The notes under the pieces were generated by a model. The model saw only the letters and a program-made list of their open reading frames with translations, made no database searches and was not told the origin of the DNA. This document shows positions 44,140-51,689 of a stretch of DNA of 64,000 bases, piece after piece. This DNA is from Actinosynnema sp. ALI-1.44 (GTDB taxonomy: Bacteria > Actinomycetota > Actinomycetes > Mycobacteriales > Pseudonocardiaceae), in assembly GCF_001984155.1 (NCBI RefSeq), contig NZ_MTQO01000038.1:62001-126000 (forward strand). The letters run 5' to 3'. The position numbers were made by a program, and so were the translations under genes. The stretch's first letter is position 1. Every line of letters begins with the position of its first letter.

Positions 44140-44258
44140 GCTCAAGCTCCCAGCAGTTGTGAGATCTCCGCCCGCAGTTCGCCCATTTTCGCCTGTGCGG
44201 CGGATCGCGCGGTGACCAGGTCGGTGTCGACGAGGGTGACGATCTCCAGGTACGCCTT
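44108..44258. repeat. 151-bp direct repeat, left copy, flanking the toxin/immunity cassette
   Basis: This copy matches 45540-45690 with a constant offset of 1432 bp, no gaps and about 11 mismatches by eye, most of them in the right third. It covers the first 11 codons of the flavodoxin gene, the 2-bp gap and the last 38 codons of the phosphomutase gene. The immunity gene stop lies exactly at its right border (44257-44259). Confidence 0.92.
44142..44258 (-). pseudogene. Duplicated 3' end of the phosphomutase gene
   Basis: On the minus strand this reads 38 codons plus stop, ending E-I-S-Q-L-L-G-A, the same end as the intact phosphomutase at 45574-47202. It differs from the intact copy at six residues near its start (for example I-V-T-L-V-D-T-D in place of I-V-A-P-V-D-T-N). 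It has no start and is a remnant created when the cassette was inserted. Confidence 0.85.
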
Positions 44259-44697
44259 AGAACCAGTCTGATTCATCGGGGTCGGTCCGTTCAGGCATCG
44301 GCTGCCACTCGACAGACGTTGGCCGCCGCGCCGTTGCCATGAATTCTTCTGCCGCTTGGCGCACCGCCACGATCGGGATTTCAGAATCAGACGGATATGC
44401 GGTGTCTGACCCCATGTAGTAGTAGAGAACGTCCGTCTCGTCTGTTGTCGCCTGGCCCTTGCTGTAACAACCTTCCTGGTGGTCCGTGCCCGTGTAGTAC
44501 AGGGCGCCTCGGTCGCCGTTCATGCCGACATCAAGGAAGGCCACAGGCTTGTCCTTAGGCGCCGCAAGCTGTGCAAGCACACGACCGTGTGTTGACAGAT
44601 CGTGCACCTGGTCCAGGATCGTGCGCAACTCGGTTGCGGTCCGGACAACCACCGGTTCATCGTGTTCATCCCGCCAATACGCTTCTAGCGCCACCAC
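44257..44697 (-). CDS. Imm1-type immunity protein
   Basis: This 146-residue acidic protein resembles the Imm1 family: V-L-A-Q-L-A region, D-V-G-M-N-G-D-R-G-A-L-Y-Y-T-G, a strand with V-L-Y-Y-Y-M-G, and the diagnostic A-A-E-E-F-M-A-T-A-R-R-P-T-S-V-E-W near residues 114-130. Imm1 proteins neutralise deaminase or nuclease toxins, DddI of the DddA pair being one. Its GTG at 44697 lies inside the end of the toxin gene (13-bp overlap), with a consensus AGGAGGTG site at 44706-44713. Its stop falls on the border of the left direct repeat. Codon use is less GC-biased than in neighbours, a sign of transfer. Confidence 0.8.
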   Translation of the reverse strand: MVALEAYWRDEHDEPVVVRTATELRTILDQVHDLSTHGRVLAQLAAPKDKPVAFLDVGMNGDRGALYYTGTDHQEGCYSKGQATTDETDVLYYYMGSDTAYPSDSEIPIVAVRQAAEEFMATARRPTSVEWQPMPERTDPDESDWF

Positions 44698-45446
44698 GGT
44701 TCCGCACCTCCTGTGTATTTTTTGTAAAAAGTCCGGCCGTCTGTATATTGACCATGAACAGTTAGACTATAGCCCGTGGGTAGTATCACCGGAACGAGCG
44801 TGTCACAACCCATCCGGCCCTTGCACGGTACATGGTTAATGACAACCGTCGCATGTTTCGTGCCGGTTGTTCGCTGCCAAGCGGCTGTTTTCATTTCAAC
44901 GTCACTCGCGCGCTGCGGCTTACCAGGGCTACCCATTGAGGCCAGGATGGAAATGACCTTGTCTGACATCGAATCCTTACCGCTCACCAGGTTCCTGACT
45001 TTGTCGCCAACAACGAGGCGGCCGTGTGTCTTGCTGCCCACGCCAGAGGTCACAGGCGGAGGGAGCTCTTCGCGAAGCTGTTTGATCTTCTCCGCAGGGA
45101 CAGGGCCGAAATCGGTGCCCGGCGAAGACGGGGCCGCCGCAGGCTCAGGGGGCGCGCGGCGCGTGGCTTCGGCGGCGGCAGCCCCAGGCCCGAGGCGCTT
45201 GACGTAGTCCTCCAAGATCTGTACAACGCGGTCCAGGTGATTCGACACCATGGCCACGATGTCGAGCGCTGCCGTGTGTTGCTCAATGACTTGACCGGCT
45301 TCCGGTGCGCTAGCTCCCTGCATTGCCCCCTGAGCAATAGACCGAGCTTCGTCCACGTGCGCCGTCACCTCGGCGAGAGTGGCCCGACCAGCTACGATCT
45401 TGTCCTTGATTTCACGCACGTCATTGCGCAATCCGCCAATGGACAT
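44685..45446 (-). CDS. DddA/SCP1.201-like cytidine deaminase toxin
   Basis: This is a 253-residue protein. Residues 1-87 are helical without signal peptide, like the delivery domains of small type VII-exported toxins. A Pro/Ala linker follows (about 88-130). The C-terminal domain (about 135-253) matches SCP1.201-like deaminases, the family of the double-stranded DNA cytidine deaminase DddA: S-D-V-E-M-K-T-A-A-W (about 181-190), A-T-V-V-I-N-H-V-P-C-K-G-R-M-G-C (Cys about 208 and 214) and I-L-P-T-G-Y-S-L-T-V. The first zinc ligand, usually His in H-(V/A)-E, is Asp here. The immunity gene follows directly. GC content drops at the 3' end (for example TATTTTTTGTAAAAAG). Confidence 0.78.
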   Translation of the reverse strand: MSIGGLRNDVREIKDKIVAGRATLAEVTAHVDEARSIAQGAMQGASAPEAGQVIEQHTAALDIVAMVSNHLDRVVQILEDYVKRLGPGAAAAEATRRAPPEPAAAPSSPGTDFGPVPAEKIKQLREELPPPVTSGVGSKTHGRLVVGDKVRNLVSGKDSMSDKVISILASMGSPGKPQRASDVEMKTAAWQRTTGTKHATVVINHVPCKGRMGCDTLVPVILPTGYSLTVHGQYTDGRTFYKKYTGGAEPWWR

Positions 45447-45540
45447 TGCCGATCATCCTACGCAGGCCGTCATAGGCGAGCACAATACGCAAACGGAGCG
45501 CCCGAACTTCCTCAGGCGCCCCGGTGGCGTCACCGCTCAG
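45421..45540 (-). pseudogene. Truncated 3' end of an unknown gene at the cassette border
   Basis: A frame on the minus strand reads S-G-D-A-T-G-A-P-E-E-V-R-A-L-R-L then I-V-L-A-Y-D-G-L-R-R-M-I-G and stops 26 bp inside the toxin gene. It has no start because it is cut where the right direct repeat begins. It looks like the end of a gene that preceded the toxin in the donor locus. Confidence 0.4.
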
Positions 45541-45690
45541 GCGTGTGGTGCACGATCAACAGGCGCGGCATGCTCAAGCTCCCAGCAGTTGTGAGATCTC
45601 CGCCCGCAGTTCGCCCATTTTCGCCTGTGCAGCGGATCGCGCGGCGGTCAGGTTCGTGTCGACCGGAGCGACGATCTCCAGGTACGCCTT
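45540..45690. repeat. 151-bp direct repeat, right copy, flanking the toxin/immunity cassette
   Basis: This is the partner of 44108-44258. It carries the true end of the phosphomutase gene plus the first 11 codons of the flavodoxin frame, which then runs into a stop (H-H-T-P-E-R then TGA). Confidence 0.92.
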
Positions 45691-47202
45691 CAGCTTCGGT
45701 TCCGTGCCCGACGGGCGCACAACCACCCGTACTCCGTCGCCCTTGAGCCGCAACACGTCCGCCTCGGGAAGCAAGTCCTCGGCGGTGACCGGCACCCCGG
45801 CGAGTGTCGAGGGCGGGTCGGCCCGCAGCTTCGCCATCAGACGGCCGATCAGCGGCAATTCGGTCACCCGCAACGAAACCTGGTCAGTCAGGTGCACGCC
45901 GTGCGCCAGGGCCAGGTCGTCGAGGACGTCCAGCAGTGTCCGCTCGGACGCCTTCAGGGTCGCCACGAGGTCGCAAGCCACCACGGCCGCTGATATCCCG
46001 TCCTTGTCACGCACGTAGGACGGGTCGACGCTGTTGCCGAGGGCTTCCTCGTAGGCGAAGACCAGGCCGTCGCCCGCTCGGACCAGCCATTTGAAGCCGG
46101 TGAGGGTTTCGGTGTACCTGGCTCCGTGCGCCGCCGCGATCGCGCCGAGCATCGAGGACGAGACGATGGTGGTCGCGACCAGTGCGTCCGGCACGCCGGC
46201 CGCGAGGATGTGCTCTCCAAGCAGGACGCCGGTTTCGTCGCCGCGGAGCATTCGCCATTTGCCGTTCTCCGGCACGCCCAACGCGCACCTGTCCGCGTCC
46301 GGGTCCAGTGCGATCGCCAGGTCCGCGCCTGCTTGCTCGGCCGCGGCCAGCAACAGGTCCGCCGCACCTGGTTCTTCCGGGTTCGGGAACGTCACCGTCG
46401 GGAACGCGGGATCCGGCTCGGCCTGGGCCGCTACCAGTGTGACGTCGGTGAAACCGGCCTGGTGCAAGGCCTTTGTCGCGGTCTCGCCGCCGACGCCGTG
46501 CATCGGCGTCAGGACCACCTTGATGTCCTTGGCGGTTCCGCGTGGCAGTGTGGCCACACGGGACAGATAGGCGTCGACGACGTCCTGGCGGGTCGATGCC
46601 GGGGCTTCCGCCCGGGGGATCGACACCGCCGGTGATGCGTCCCGGATCGCCGCTTCGATGATGCGGTCGTCCGGCGGCACGATCTGGGTGCCGTCCGCGT
46701 CGTAGAGCTTGTATCCGTTGTCCGCCGGTGGGTTGTGCGACGCCGTGATCTGGATCCCCGCCACCGCACCGAGGTGGCGCACGGCGAACGCCGTGATCGG
46801 TGTCGGCAAGGGCCCGTCGAGCTGGCAGACCTGGAATCCGGCCGCCGTCAGGACCCCGACCACGTCGCGGAAGAACTCCGCCGAGCCGGTGCGGGCGTCC
46901 CTGCCGACGACGACAAGACCGCCGGTGTGTCCCTTGTGGACGAGCCAGGTCGCCACGCCGTACGTGGTCCGCACGACCACGGACCGGTTCATCCCGTTGA
47001 CACCGGCGCGGACCGGGCCGCGCAGCCCGGCCGTGCCGAACGTCAGCGGGCCGGACATCCGGTCTTCCAGTTCGGCCAGTGCTTCCGGTGCGCCGCCCAT
47101 GGCCCGAGCGAGCACTTGCTGCAACTCGGTGCGGGCGGCAGGGTCGACGTCGTCGGCGATCCAGTGGAACGTCCTGTCGCGCAGTTCCGGCGTCAGCCTC
47201 AC
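45574..47202 (-). CDS. pmmB: Phosphohexomutase/phosphopentomutase (PmmB type)
   Basis: This 542-residue enzyme of the alpha-D-phosphohexomutase superfamily moves phosphate between C1 and C6 (or C1 and C5 for pentoses). The phosphoserine loop is I-T-A-S-H-N-P-P (about 152-159), the metal loop D-P-D-A-D-R-C (about 297-303) and the sugar loop near E-E-A-L-G-N-S-V-D (about 383-391), with the C-terminal phosphate motif V-R-P-S-G-T-E-P-K. Its GTG start overlaps the purine nucleoside phosphorylase stop by 4 bp. In that setting conversion of (deoxy)ribose-1-P to the 5-P for deoC is a sound inference. Its 3' end is duplicated at 44142. Confidence 0.93.
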   Translation of the reverse strand: MRLTPELRDRTFHWIADDVDPAARTELQQVLARAMGGAPEALAELEDRMSGPLTFGTAGLRGPVRAGVNGMNRSVVVRTTYGVATWLVHKGHTGGLVVVGRDARTGSAEFFRDVVGVLTAAGFQVCQLDGPLPTPITAFAVRHLGAVAGIQITASHNPPADNGYKLYDADGTQIVPPDDRIIEAAIRDASPAVSIPRAEAPASTRQDVVDAYLSRVATLPRGTAKDIKVVLTPMHGVGGETATKALHQAGFTDVTLVAAQAEPDPAFPTVTFPNPEEPGAADLLLAAAEQAGADLAIALDPDADRCALGVPENGKWRMLRGDETGVLLGEHILAAGVPDALVATTIVSSSMLGAIAAAHGARYTETLTGFKWLVRAGDGLVFAYEEALGNSVDPSYVRDKDGISAAVVACDLVATLKASERTLLDVLDDLALAHGVHLTDQVSLRVTELPLIGRLMAKLRADPPSTLAGVPVTAEDLLPEADVLRLKGDGVRVVVRPSGTEPKLKAYLEIVAPVDTNLTAARSAAQAKMGELRAEISQLLGA

Positions 47203-48005
47203 GCGCGGACCACCAGTTCACGCAGCAGCTTGCCGGTCTTCGTCGCGGCCTGCTTGCCCGCTTCCAGCACCTCGAGGTGGTTGAGCGGCTCACCGCTCAG
47301 CCCGGCCGCCAGGTTGGTCACCATCGACAGGCCGAACACCTCCATCCCGACGGCACGCGCGGCGATCGCCTCGAGCACGGTCGACATGCCGACCAGGTCC
47401 GCGCCGAGCACGCGGAGCATCCGGATCTCCGCCGGGGTCTCGAAGTGCGGACCCGGCAGACCCGCGTACACGCCTTCCTGCAGCGACGAGTCGATGCCGC
47501 GGGCCACGTCGCGCAGCCGCGCCGAGTAGAGGTCCGTCAGGTCCACGAACTGGGCGCCCACCAGCGGTGACGCGGCCGTCAGGTTGAGGTGGTCGCTGAT
47601 CAGCACCGGCTGGCCGACCCGGTAGCCCTCACGGATTCCGCCTGCCGCGTTGGTCAGCACGATCGTCTTGCAGCCTGCCGCCGCCGCGGTGCGCACGCCG
47701 TGCACGACCTGGTGCACAGCGTGTCCTTCGTAACGGTGTGTCCGGCCCAGCATCAGCAGGACCCGCTTGTCGCCGACCTCGACCGACCGGATGGTCGCGC
47801 CGTGCCCCGCCACCACGGGCGGCAGGAAACCGGGCAGGTCGGCAACCGGTATCTCGGTGTCGTCCGCGCCGATCTCGTCGGCCGCGGGCCGCCAGCCCGA
47901 GCCGAGCACCACGGCGACGTCGTGCGCGGCCGAGCCGGTCCGTTCGGCCAGCGCCTCGGCGGCCGATTTCGCGAGGATCTGAGGGTCTTGCTGAGTGCCG
48001 GTCAC
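47199..48005 (-). CDS. deoD: Purine nucleoside phosphorylase
   Basis: This 268-residue enzyme of the trimeric NP-I class splits inosine and guanosine (and deoxy forms) into base and sugar-1-phosphate. Motifs: V-V-L-G-S-G-W (about 31-37, phosphate loop), G-R-T-H-R-Y-E-G-H (about 86-94), L-T-N-A-A-G-G-I (about 116-123), [10 protein letters not shown] (about 185-194) and M-S-T-V-x-E (about 208-213), with V-T-N for purine binding. The GTG start overlaps the end of the ABA4-like remnant. Gene symbol follows the mycobacterial usage. Confidence 0.95.
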   Translation of the reverse strand: MTGTQQDPQILAKSAAEALAERTGSAAHDVAVVLGSGWRPAADEIGADDTEIPVADLPGFLPPVVAGHGATIRSVEVGDKRVLLMLGRTHRYEGHAVHQVVHGVRTAAAAGCKTIVLTNAAGGIREGYRVGQPVLISDHLNLTAASPLVGAQFVDLTDLYSARLRDVARGIDSSLQEGVYAGLPGPHFETPAEIRMLRVLGADLVGMSTVLEAIAARAVGMEVFGLSMVTNLAAGLSGEPLNHLEVLEAGKQAATKTGKLLRELVVRA

Positions 48006-48181
48006 GGCCGCGAGCCTACGTCAATCCGCGGGCGTTCCCTTGCGGACTGGCGCACCGCGACGAAGACGAGGAACCCGATGGGCGCGAGCAGGATCGTCAG
48101 CACCAGGATCGGTGCCATCACCAGCGGGTGCACCCGGCCGCGCGACTCGAGGTACATCCACCGGCCCACGAACAGGACATC
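48002..48181 (-). pseudogene. Remnant of an ABA4-like membrane protein gene
   Basis: Read on the minus strand, this stretch gives F-V-G-R-W-M-Y-L-E-S-R followed by H-P-L-V-M-A-P-I-L-V-L-T and a final P-I-G-F-L segment, the C-terminal third of ABA4-like (neoxanthin synthase-related) membrane proteins. The first two thirds are missing; upstream the frame runs directly into the end of the 48180-49106 gene. It may be a deletion remnant or a tiny gene from the GTG at 48169. The frame has stayed open to a TGA at 48002-48004. Confidence 0.5.
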
Positions 48182-49106
48182 ACACCAGCGCTTTCTCTCT
48201 CGTGCGGACGGCTGCCGCGCCCGCGCCCGCGGATCCGATCACCAGTACTGCCAGTGCACCCAGCGTGAGGCCGTCCGGCGCGATCAGTGACTGCCCGCGC
48301 AATGCCTGCCACAGCAGCAGAGCGAGCAGACCGGCGTAGCAGACACCGCCGATCAGCACGAGTCGGGTGCGCACCAGGTCCGACTCGAACCGTTGCCGCA
48401 GAAGCAGCGCCAGCAACGGAAGTGCCTGCATGGCGTGGATTCCGATGAAGTGCGGGATGCGCAGGTCGCCGCCGACCGTGCTCCAGCCGGTGATCGGCAT
48501 GCTCGGGCCGCCGTCGGGGACGCCGACCGAGTGCGAGCCGATCATGCCGGGCTCGACGTCGTTGCGCAGCAGTTCGAGTTGCTCCGGCGTCGGCGTGGGC
48601 ATCAGGAACGCCACCGCCATGCCGATCAGCGCCAGCACGAGTCCGATTCGGATCGCCCAGCGCATCGGCGCGTCCAGGACCCGTTGCGTCATCAGCATCA
48701 CCGCGATCACGACGTTGGCCACCCACAGCGCCGCGATGGCGCTGCCCATCACCGAGAACACGAACCCGTCGAAGCCCGGCGACGAGTTGAAGTGGCTGGG
48801 CACGCCGCGGACGGTCTGCAGGACCAGCGCGACCATCTCGAGCACCATCGCGGCCACGGTCACCCAGATCATCACCGTGGCGACCCGTTTCCCCTTGTGC
48901 AGCAGGGAAATCATCCAGGCGAGGGTGGCGGAGTACACCGCGATGGACACGGCGAACTTGAACGGCTTGAGCCAGATCGGGTCACCGATCAGGACTCGGT
49001 CGTCGAACAGCAGCCCACCGGTCGACAGCACCAGTTGGACGACCGCCAGGCAGGCGAGCACGAGTAAAGGCCGGTTCCACGTGCGGATTTCCTGTCGTAA
49101 CGACAT
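48180..49106 (-). CDS. Multi-pass membrane protein of unknown function
   Basis: This 308-residue protein has about eight hydrophobic segments. Polar motifs between them include P-I-W-L-K-P-F-K-F (about 43-51) and a long loop (about 170-205) ending in I-P-H-F-I-G-I-H-A-M-Q (about 207-217) with two histidines at the start of a membrane helix. Homologues in actinobacteria are only described as hypothetical membrane proteins. It is divergent from a MerR regulator with an inverted-repeat rich spacer, so it is probably that regulator's target. Confidence 0.75.
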   Translation of the reverse strand: MSLRQEIRTWNRPLLVLACLAVVQLVLSTGGLLFDDRVLIGDPIWLKPFKFAVSIAVYSATLAWMISLLHKGKRVATVMIWVTVAAMVLEMVALVLQTVRGVPSHFNSSPGFDGFVFSVMGSAIAALWVANVVIAVMLMTQRVLDAPMRWAIRIGLVLALIGMAVAFLMPTPTPEQLELLRNDVEPGMIGSHSVGVPDGGPSMPITGWSTVGGDLRIPHFIGIHAMQALPLLALLLRQRFESDLVRTRLVLIGGVCYAGLLALLLWQALRGQSLIAPDGLTLGALAVLVIGSAGAGAAAVRTREKALV

Positions 49107-49144
49107 CAGGTTCCCCTCAGAACACGAATATGGACAGCGTTTTA

Positions 49145-49159
49145 GATAGTAAAGCTATC
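49145..49159. promoter_or_regulatory. Candidate MerR operator between the membrane protein and MerR genes
   Basis: GATAG-taaag-CTATC is a 5-bp inverted repeat in an AT-rich spot (49141-49182) that also holds two more CTATC copies. It is unlike the GC-rich surroundings and well placed to control both divergent genes. Confidence 0.5.
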
Positions 49160-49217
49160 CGCTATCGATATGTACACTATCCATCCTGAGGGGTACCAGC
49201 AAGTCCCGGAGGCGCGG

Positions 49218-49886
49218 ATGCGGATGGCCGAACTGAGCAGGCGGACCGGGGTACCGGTTCCGACGATCAAGTACTACCTGCGTGAAGGCCTGCTGCTGCC
49301 CGGCGAACGGACCAGTCCCAACCAGGCTTTCTACGACGAGTCCCACATCCGCAGGCTGCGGATGATCCGGGCGCTCGCCGAGGTCGGCGGCCTGCCGATC
49401 GCCAAGGTCAGAGACGTGCTCGACGCGGTCGACTCACCCGAGGAGCCGTTCGAGGTGCTCGGCGCGGTCCAGCACAGCATCGAGCCGCCGACCGGGAACC
49501 GGGAAGGCGTCCACTGGGAGGCCGCGACGCGGCGGGTCAGCCAGTTGCTGGCCGACCACGGCTGGCGGGCGAACGTCCACAGCCCGCCCGCGCAGACGTT
49601 GATCGCGGCACTGGCGTCGCTGCACGAACTGGGCCGTGACGACCTCGCCGACCTGATCGAGCGCTACGCCCCCCACGTCGAGAAGATCGCCGAGGAGGAC
49701 GTCAAACGGGTGGCACGGGGCCGCGGCATCGAGGACACGGTCGAAGGCGTCGTGATCGGGACCGTCCTCGGCGAGACCATGCTCGGCGCGCTGCGCAGGC
49801 TGGCGCACCAGCACGCCACCGCGAACGCGCTCGGCGTCTCCGCCGACTACGAGGACCGCAAGCGGTCAGGGAGCGGTCGTGAATGA
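49218..49886 (+). CDS. MerR-family transcriptional regulator
   Basis: This 222-residue regulator has the MerR winged helix at about 1-70 (L-S-R-R-T-G-V-P-V-P-T-I-K-Y-Y-L-R-E-G-L-L, then H-I-R-R-L-R-M-I-R-A-L-A-E) and a larger C-terminal helical domain (about 85-200) of unknown ligand. ATG 49218 is preferred since GGAGG lies 5 bp upstream; an earlier ATG at 49170 would add 16 residues with no conservation and would sit within the operator region. The last 21 bp overlap the convergent kinase gene. Confidence 0.88.
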   Translation: MRMAELSRRTGVPVPTIKYYLREGLLLPGERTSPNQAFYDESHIRRLRMIRALAEVGGLPIAKVRDVLDAVDSPEEPFEVLGAVQHSIEPPTGNREGVHWEAATRRVSQLLADHGWRANVHSPPAQTLIAALASLHELGRDDLADLIERYAPHVEKIAEEDVKRVARGRGIEDTVEGVVIGTVLGETMLGALRRLAHQHATANALGVSADYEDRKRSGSGRE

Positions 49887-51608
49887 CGGCGCGACCTGGT
49901 CGAACGTGCCCTTGCCTGTGTCTTCCTCGACCGTCGGCACAGTCAGGCTGACCACCCACAGGTCCGTGGTCATCGGGATCATGTCGCTGTAGGTCGTCCG
50001 CCGCGACGACCCGGCGTCGACGGTGGCGTACTTCAGGTACTGGCCCTGTTCGGACCCCGACCCGGCTTGGATCGGCTGAGGATCGCTCTGGTTGAAGGCG
50101 TCCTTCGGCCAGTTCGACGCCAGCGCGGACACGTAGTCCTTGACGATCTTGCGGGTGGGGTAGAAGCCGGGGTAGCGCTCGACCGAGAGCTGGTACCGGC
50201 CGTCCGGCGACAGGTAGATCACGCGGGTGCTCTCCGGGAGCGTCTTGGACGGCTTCTCCTGCACGACGAACTCCTCCCAGCCGGGCGGCACCTTGATGTT
50301 GAAGGTCCCGCCCGCCTTGCCCTTCACCGTCGCCGCTTCGCCGGTGCGGACCGCGAGGTCACCGGCGGGCCCCGGCGTCGGCGGTGGCTCGACGACCGGC
50401 TGCTCGATCACCGTGGGCTTGGCGGGTAGCAGGGGTTTCCCGTTCGCGTACCTGGCCGCGGCGAACCCACCGCCCGCCGCTGCCACGAACAACACGAACG
50501 CCGCGGCGTAGACCAACGGCCGGGGAACGCCGCGGCGGGCCTTGGGCTCGTCGACGTAGGTCATCGGGGTCGGGGTGAACGGCAAGGGCCCGGGGTCCGC
50601 GGCCAGCGACGGCCCGGTCCCGTCGTCCGGCTGGACCGCGGGCACCGGAACCGGTTCCGGCTCGGGTTCGGGTTCCGGCTCGGGCTGCTTGTGCTCCGGG
50701 ACGAAGTTGTCCGCCTGCGCGAGCTGCTCCATCGAGAACGGTGACGTGCCGGGCTCCGGCAGCAGACCGTAGATCCGCCTGCGGACCTCGTTGAGCGGCA
50801 TCCGCCCGGACGGTTCCCTGGTCATCAGCCCCGAGACGACGTCGGTCATCTCCCCGGCCGACTCGGGCTGCGGGATCTCGCCGTTGACCACTTCGAGCAG
50901 GGTGGCGATGACGTCGCCGTTGGGGTCGTACGGCGCGCGGCCCTCGAAGGCCGCGAACAGCGTCGCGCCGAGGCTCCACAGGTCCGCGTTGAACGTCACC
51001 TCGCCGCCGGAGGCCACCTCCGGCGCGATGTACGCGGGCGATCCGAGCGTGATCCCGGTCTTGGTCAGCGTGTTCTCGGAGATGTTGCGGGCGATGCCGA
51101 AGTCGGCCAGCTTGATCCGGCCGTCCGTGGCGACCAGCACGTTCGCCGGTTTGACGTCCCGGTGTGTGATGCCCGCCTGGTGTGCGGCCTGTAACGCGGC
51201 CGCCACCGCGTCGGCGACGGCCGCCGCCTGGGTCATGTCCAACGGCCCCAGCGAACGGATCAGGTGCGCGAGGCTGCTGCCGGGCACGAGCTCCATCACG
51301 ACATAGGGGTCGCCGTTCTCTTGCGCGATGTCATGCAGGGTGACCACGTTCGGGTGCGAGAGCGAACCGATCGCGCGTGCTTCCCGCAATGTGCGCTCAC
51401 GGACCTCGTCAGCGTGCTCCTCGGGCATGCCAGGGGGCAGGCGAACCTCCTTGACCGCGACCGGGCGGTGCAGGAACTCGTCGTACGCGCGCCACACCGT
51501 GCCCATCGAGCCGTGCCCGATCTCGCTGACCAGGCGATAGCGCCCAGCGATCAGCCGCTCGTCTGGCTGCGTCTGCTGCGCGTCGGTCTCGGACACCACG
51601 TCCCCCAT
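49866..51608 (-). CDS. PknB-like serine/threonine protein kinase with extracellular domain
   Basis: This 580-residue kinase has its catalytic domain at about 22-285: glycine loop G-H-G-S-M-G-T-V (about 31-38), Lys in V-A-V-K-E-V (about 53), H-R-D-V-K-P-A-N (about 149-156), D-F-G-I-A (about 169-173) and S-P-A-Y-I-A-P-E. A linker with P-E-P-E-P-E repeats (about 309-322) leads to one membrane segment (about 364-386) and an external domain of about 190 residues with no PASTA repeats. That domain resembles the sensor parts of other actinobacterial kinases (V-P-P-G-W-E near its start). It is convergent with the MerR gene. Confidence 0.93.
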   Translation of the reverse strand: MGDVVSETDAQQTQPDERLIAGRYRLVSEIGHGSMGTVWRAYDEFLHRPVAVKEVRLPPGMPEEHADEVRERTLREARAIGSLSHPNVVTLHDIAQENGDPYVVMELVPGSSLAHLIRSLGPLDMTQAAAVADAVAAALQAAHQAGITHRDVKPANVLVATDGRIKLADFGIARNISENTLTKTGITLGSPAYIAPEVASGGEVTFNADLWSLGATLFAAFEGRAPYDPNGDVIATLLEVVNGEIPQPESAGEMTDVVSGLMTREPSGRMPLNEVRRRIYGLLPEPGTSPFSMEQLAQADNFVPEHKQPEPEPEPEPEPVPVPAVQPDDGTGPSLAADPGPLPFTPTPMTYVDEPKARRGVPRPLVYAAAFVLFVAAAGGGFAAARYANGKPLLPAKPTVIEQPVVEPPPTPGPAGDLAVRTGEAATVKGKAGGTFNIKVPPGWEEFVVQEKPSKTLPESTRVIYLSPDGRYQLSVERYPGFYPTRKIVKDYVSALASNWPKDAFNQSDPQPIQAGSGSEQGQYLKYATVDAGSSRRTTYSDMIPMTTDLWVVSLTVPTVEEDTGKGTFDQVAPSFTTAP

Positions 51609-51675
51609 TGTGCCGACACCCCAATCCTTGCCCCTGAGATGGTCTGAGTCACATGCTCGTGCACCGAACCGTCGT

Positions 51676-51681
51676 TAGCAT
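51676..51681 (+). promoter_or_regulatory. Probable -10 element (TAGCAT) for the mutA operon
   Basis: TAGCAT ends 8 bp before the ATG at 51690, suggesting a leaderless or nearly leaderless mRNA for mutA-mutB-meaB. The short GCAAGG before the ATG could also be a weak ribosome site. Confidence 0.4.
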
Positions 51682-51689
51682 CGCAAGGT

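Noticed and set aside
44108-45690. Insertion sequence or transposon
   Set aside because: The flanking repeats are long and divergent, no transposase or integrase is encoded and no terminal inverted repeats were found.
51610-51689. Cobalamin riboswitch before mutA
   Set aside because: Only about 80 bp separate it from the kinase gene start, with no B12-box-like sequence, and a -10 element lies close to the start codon.
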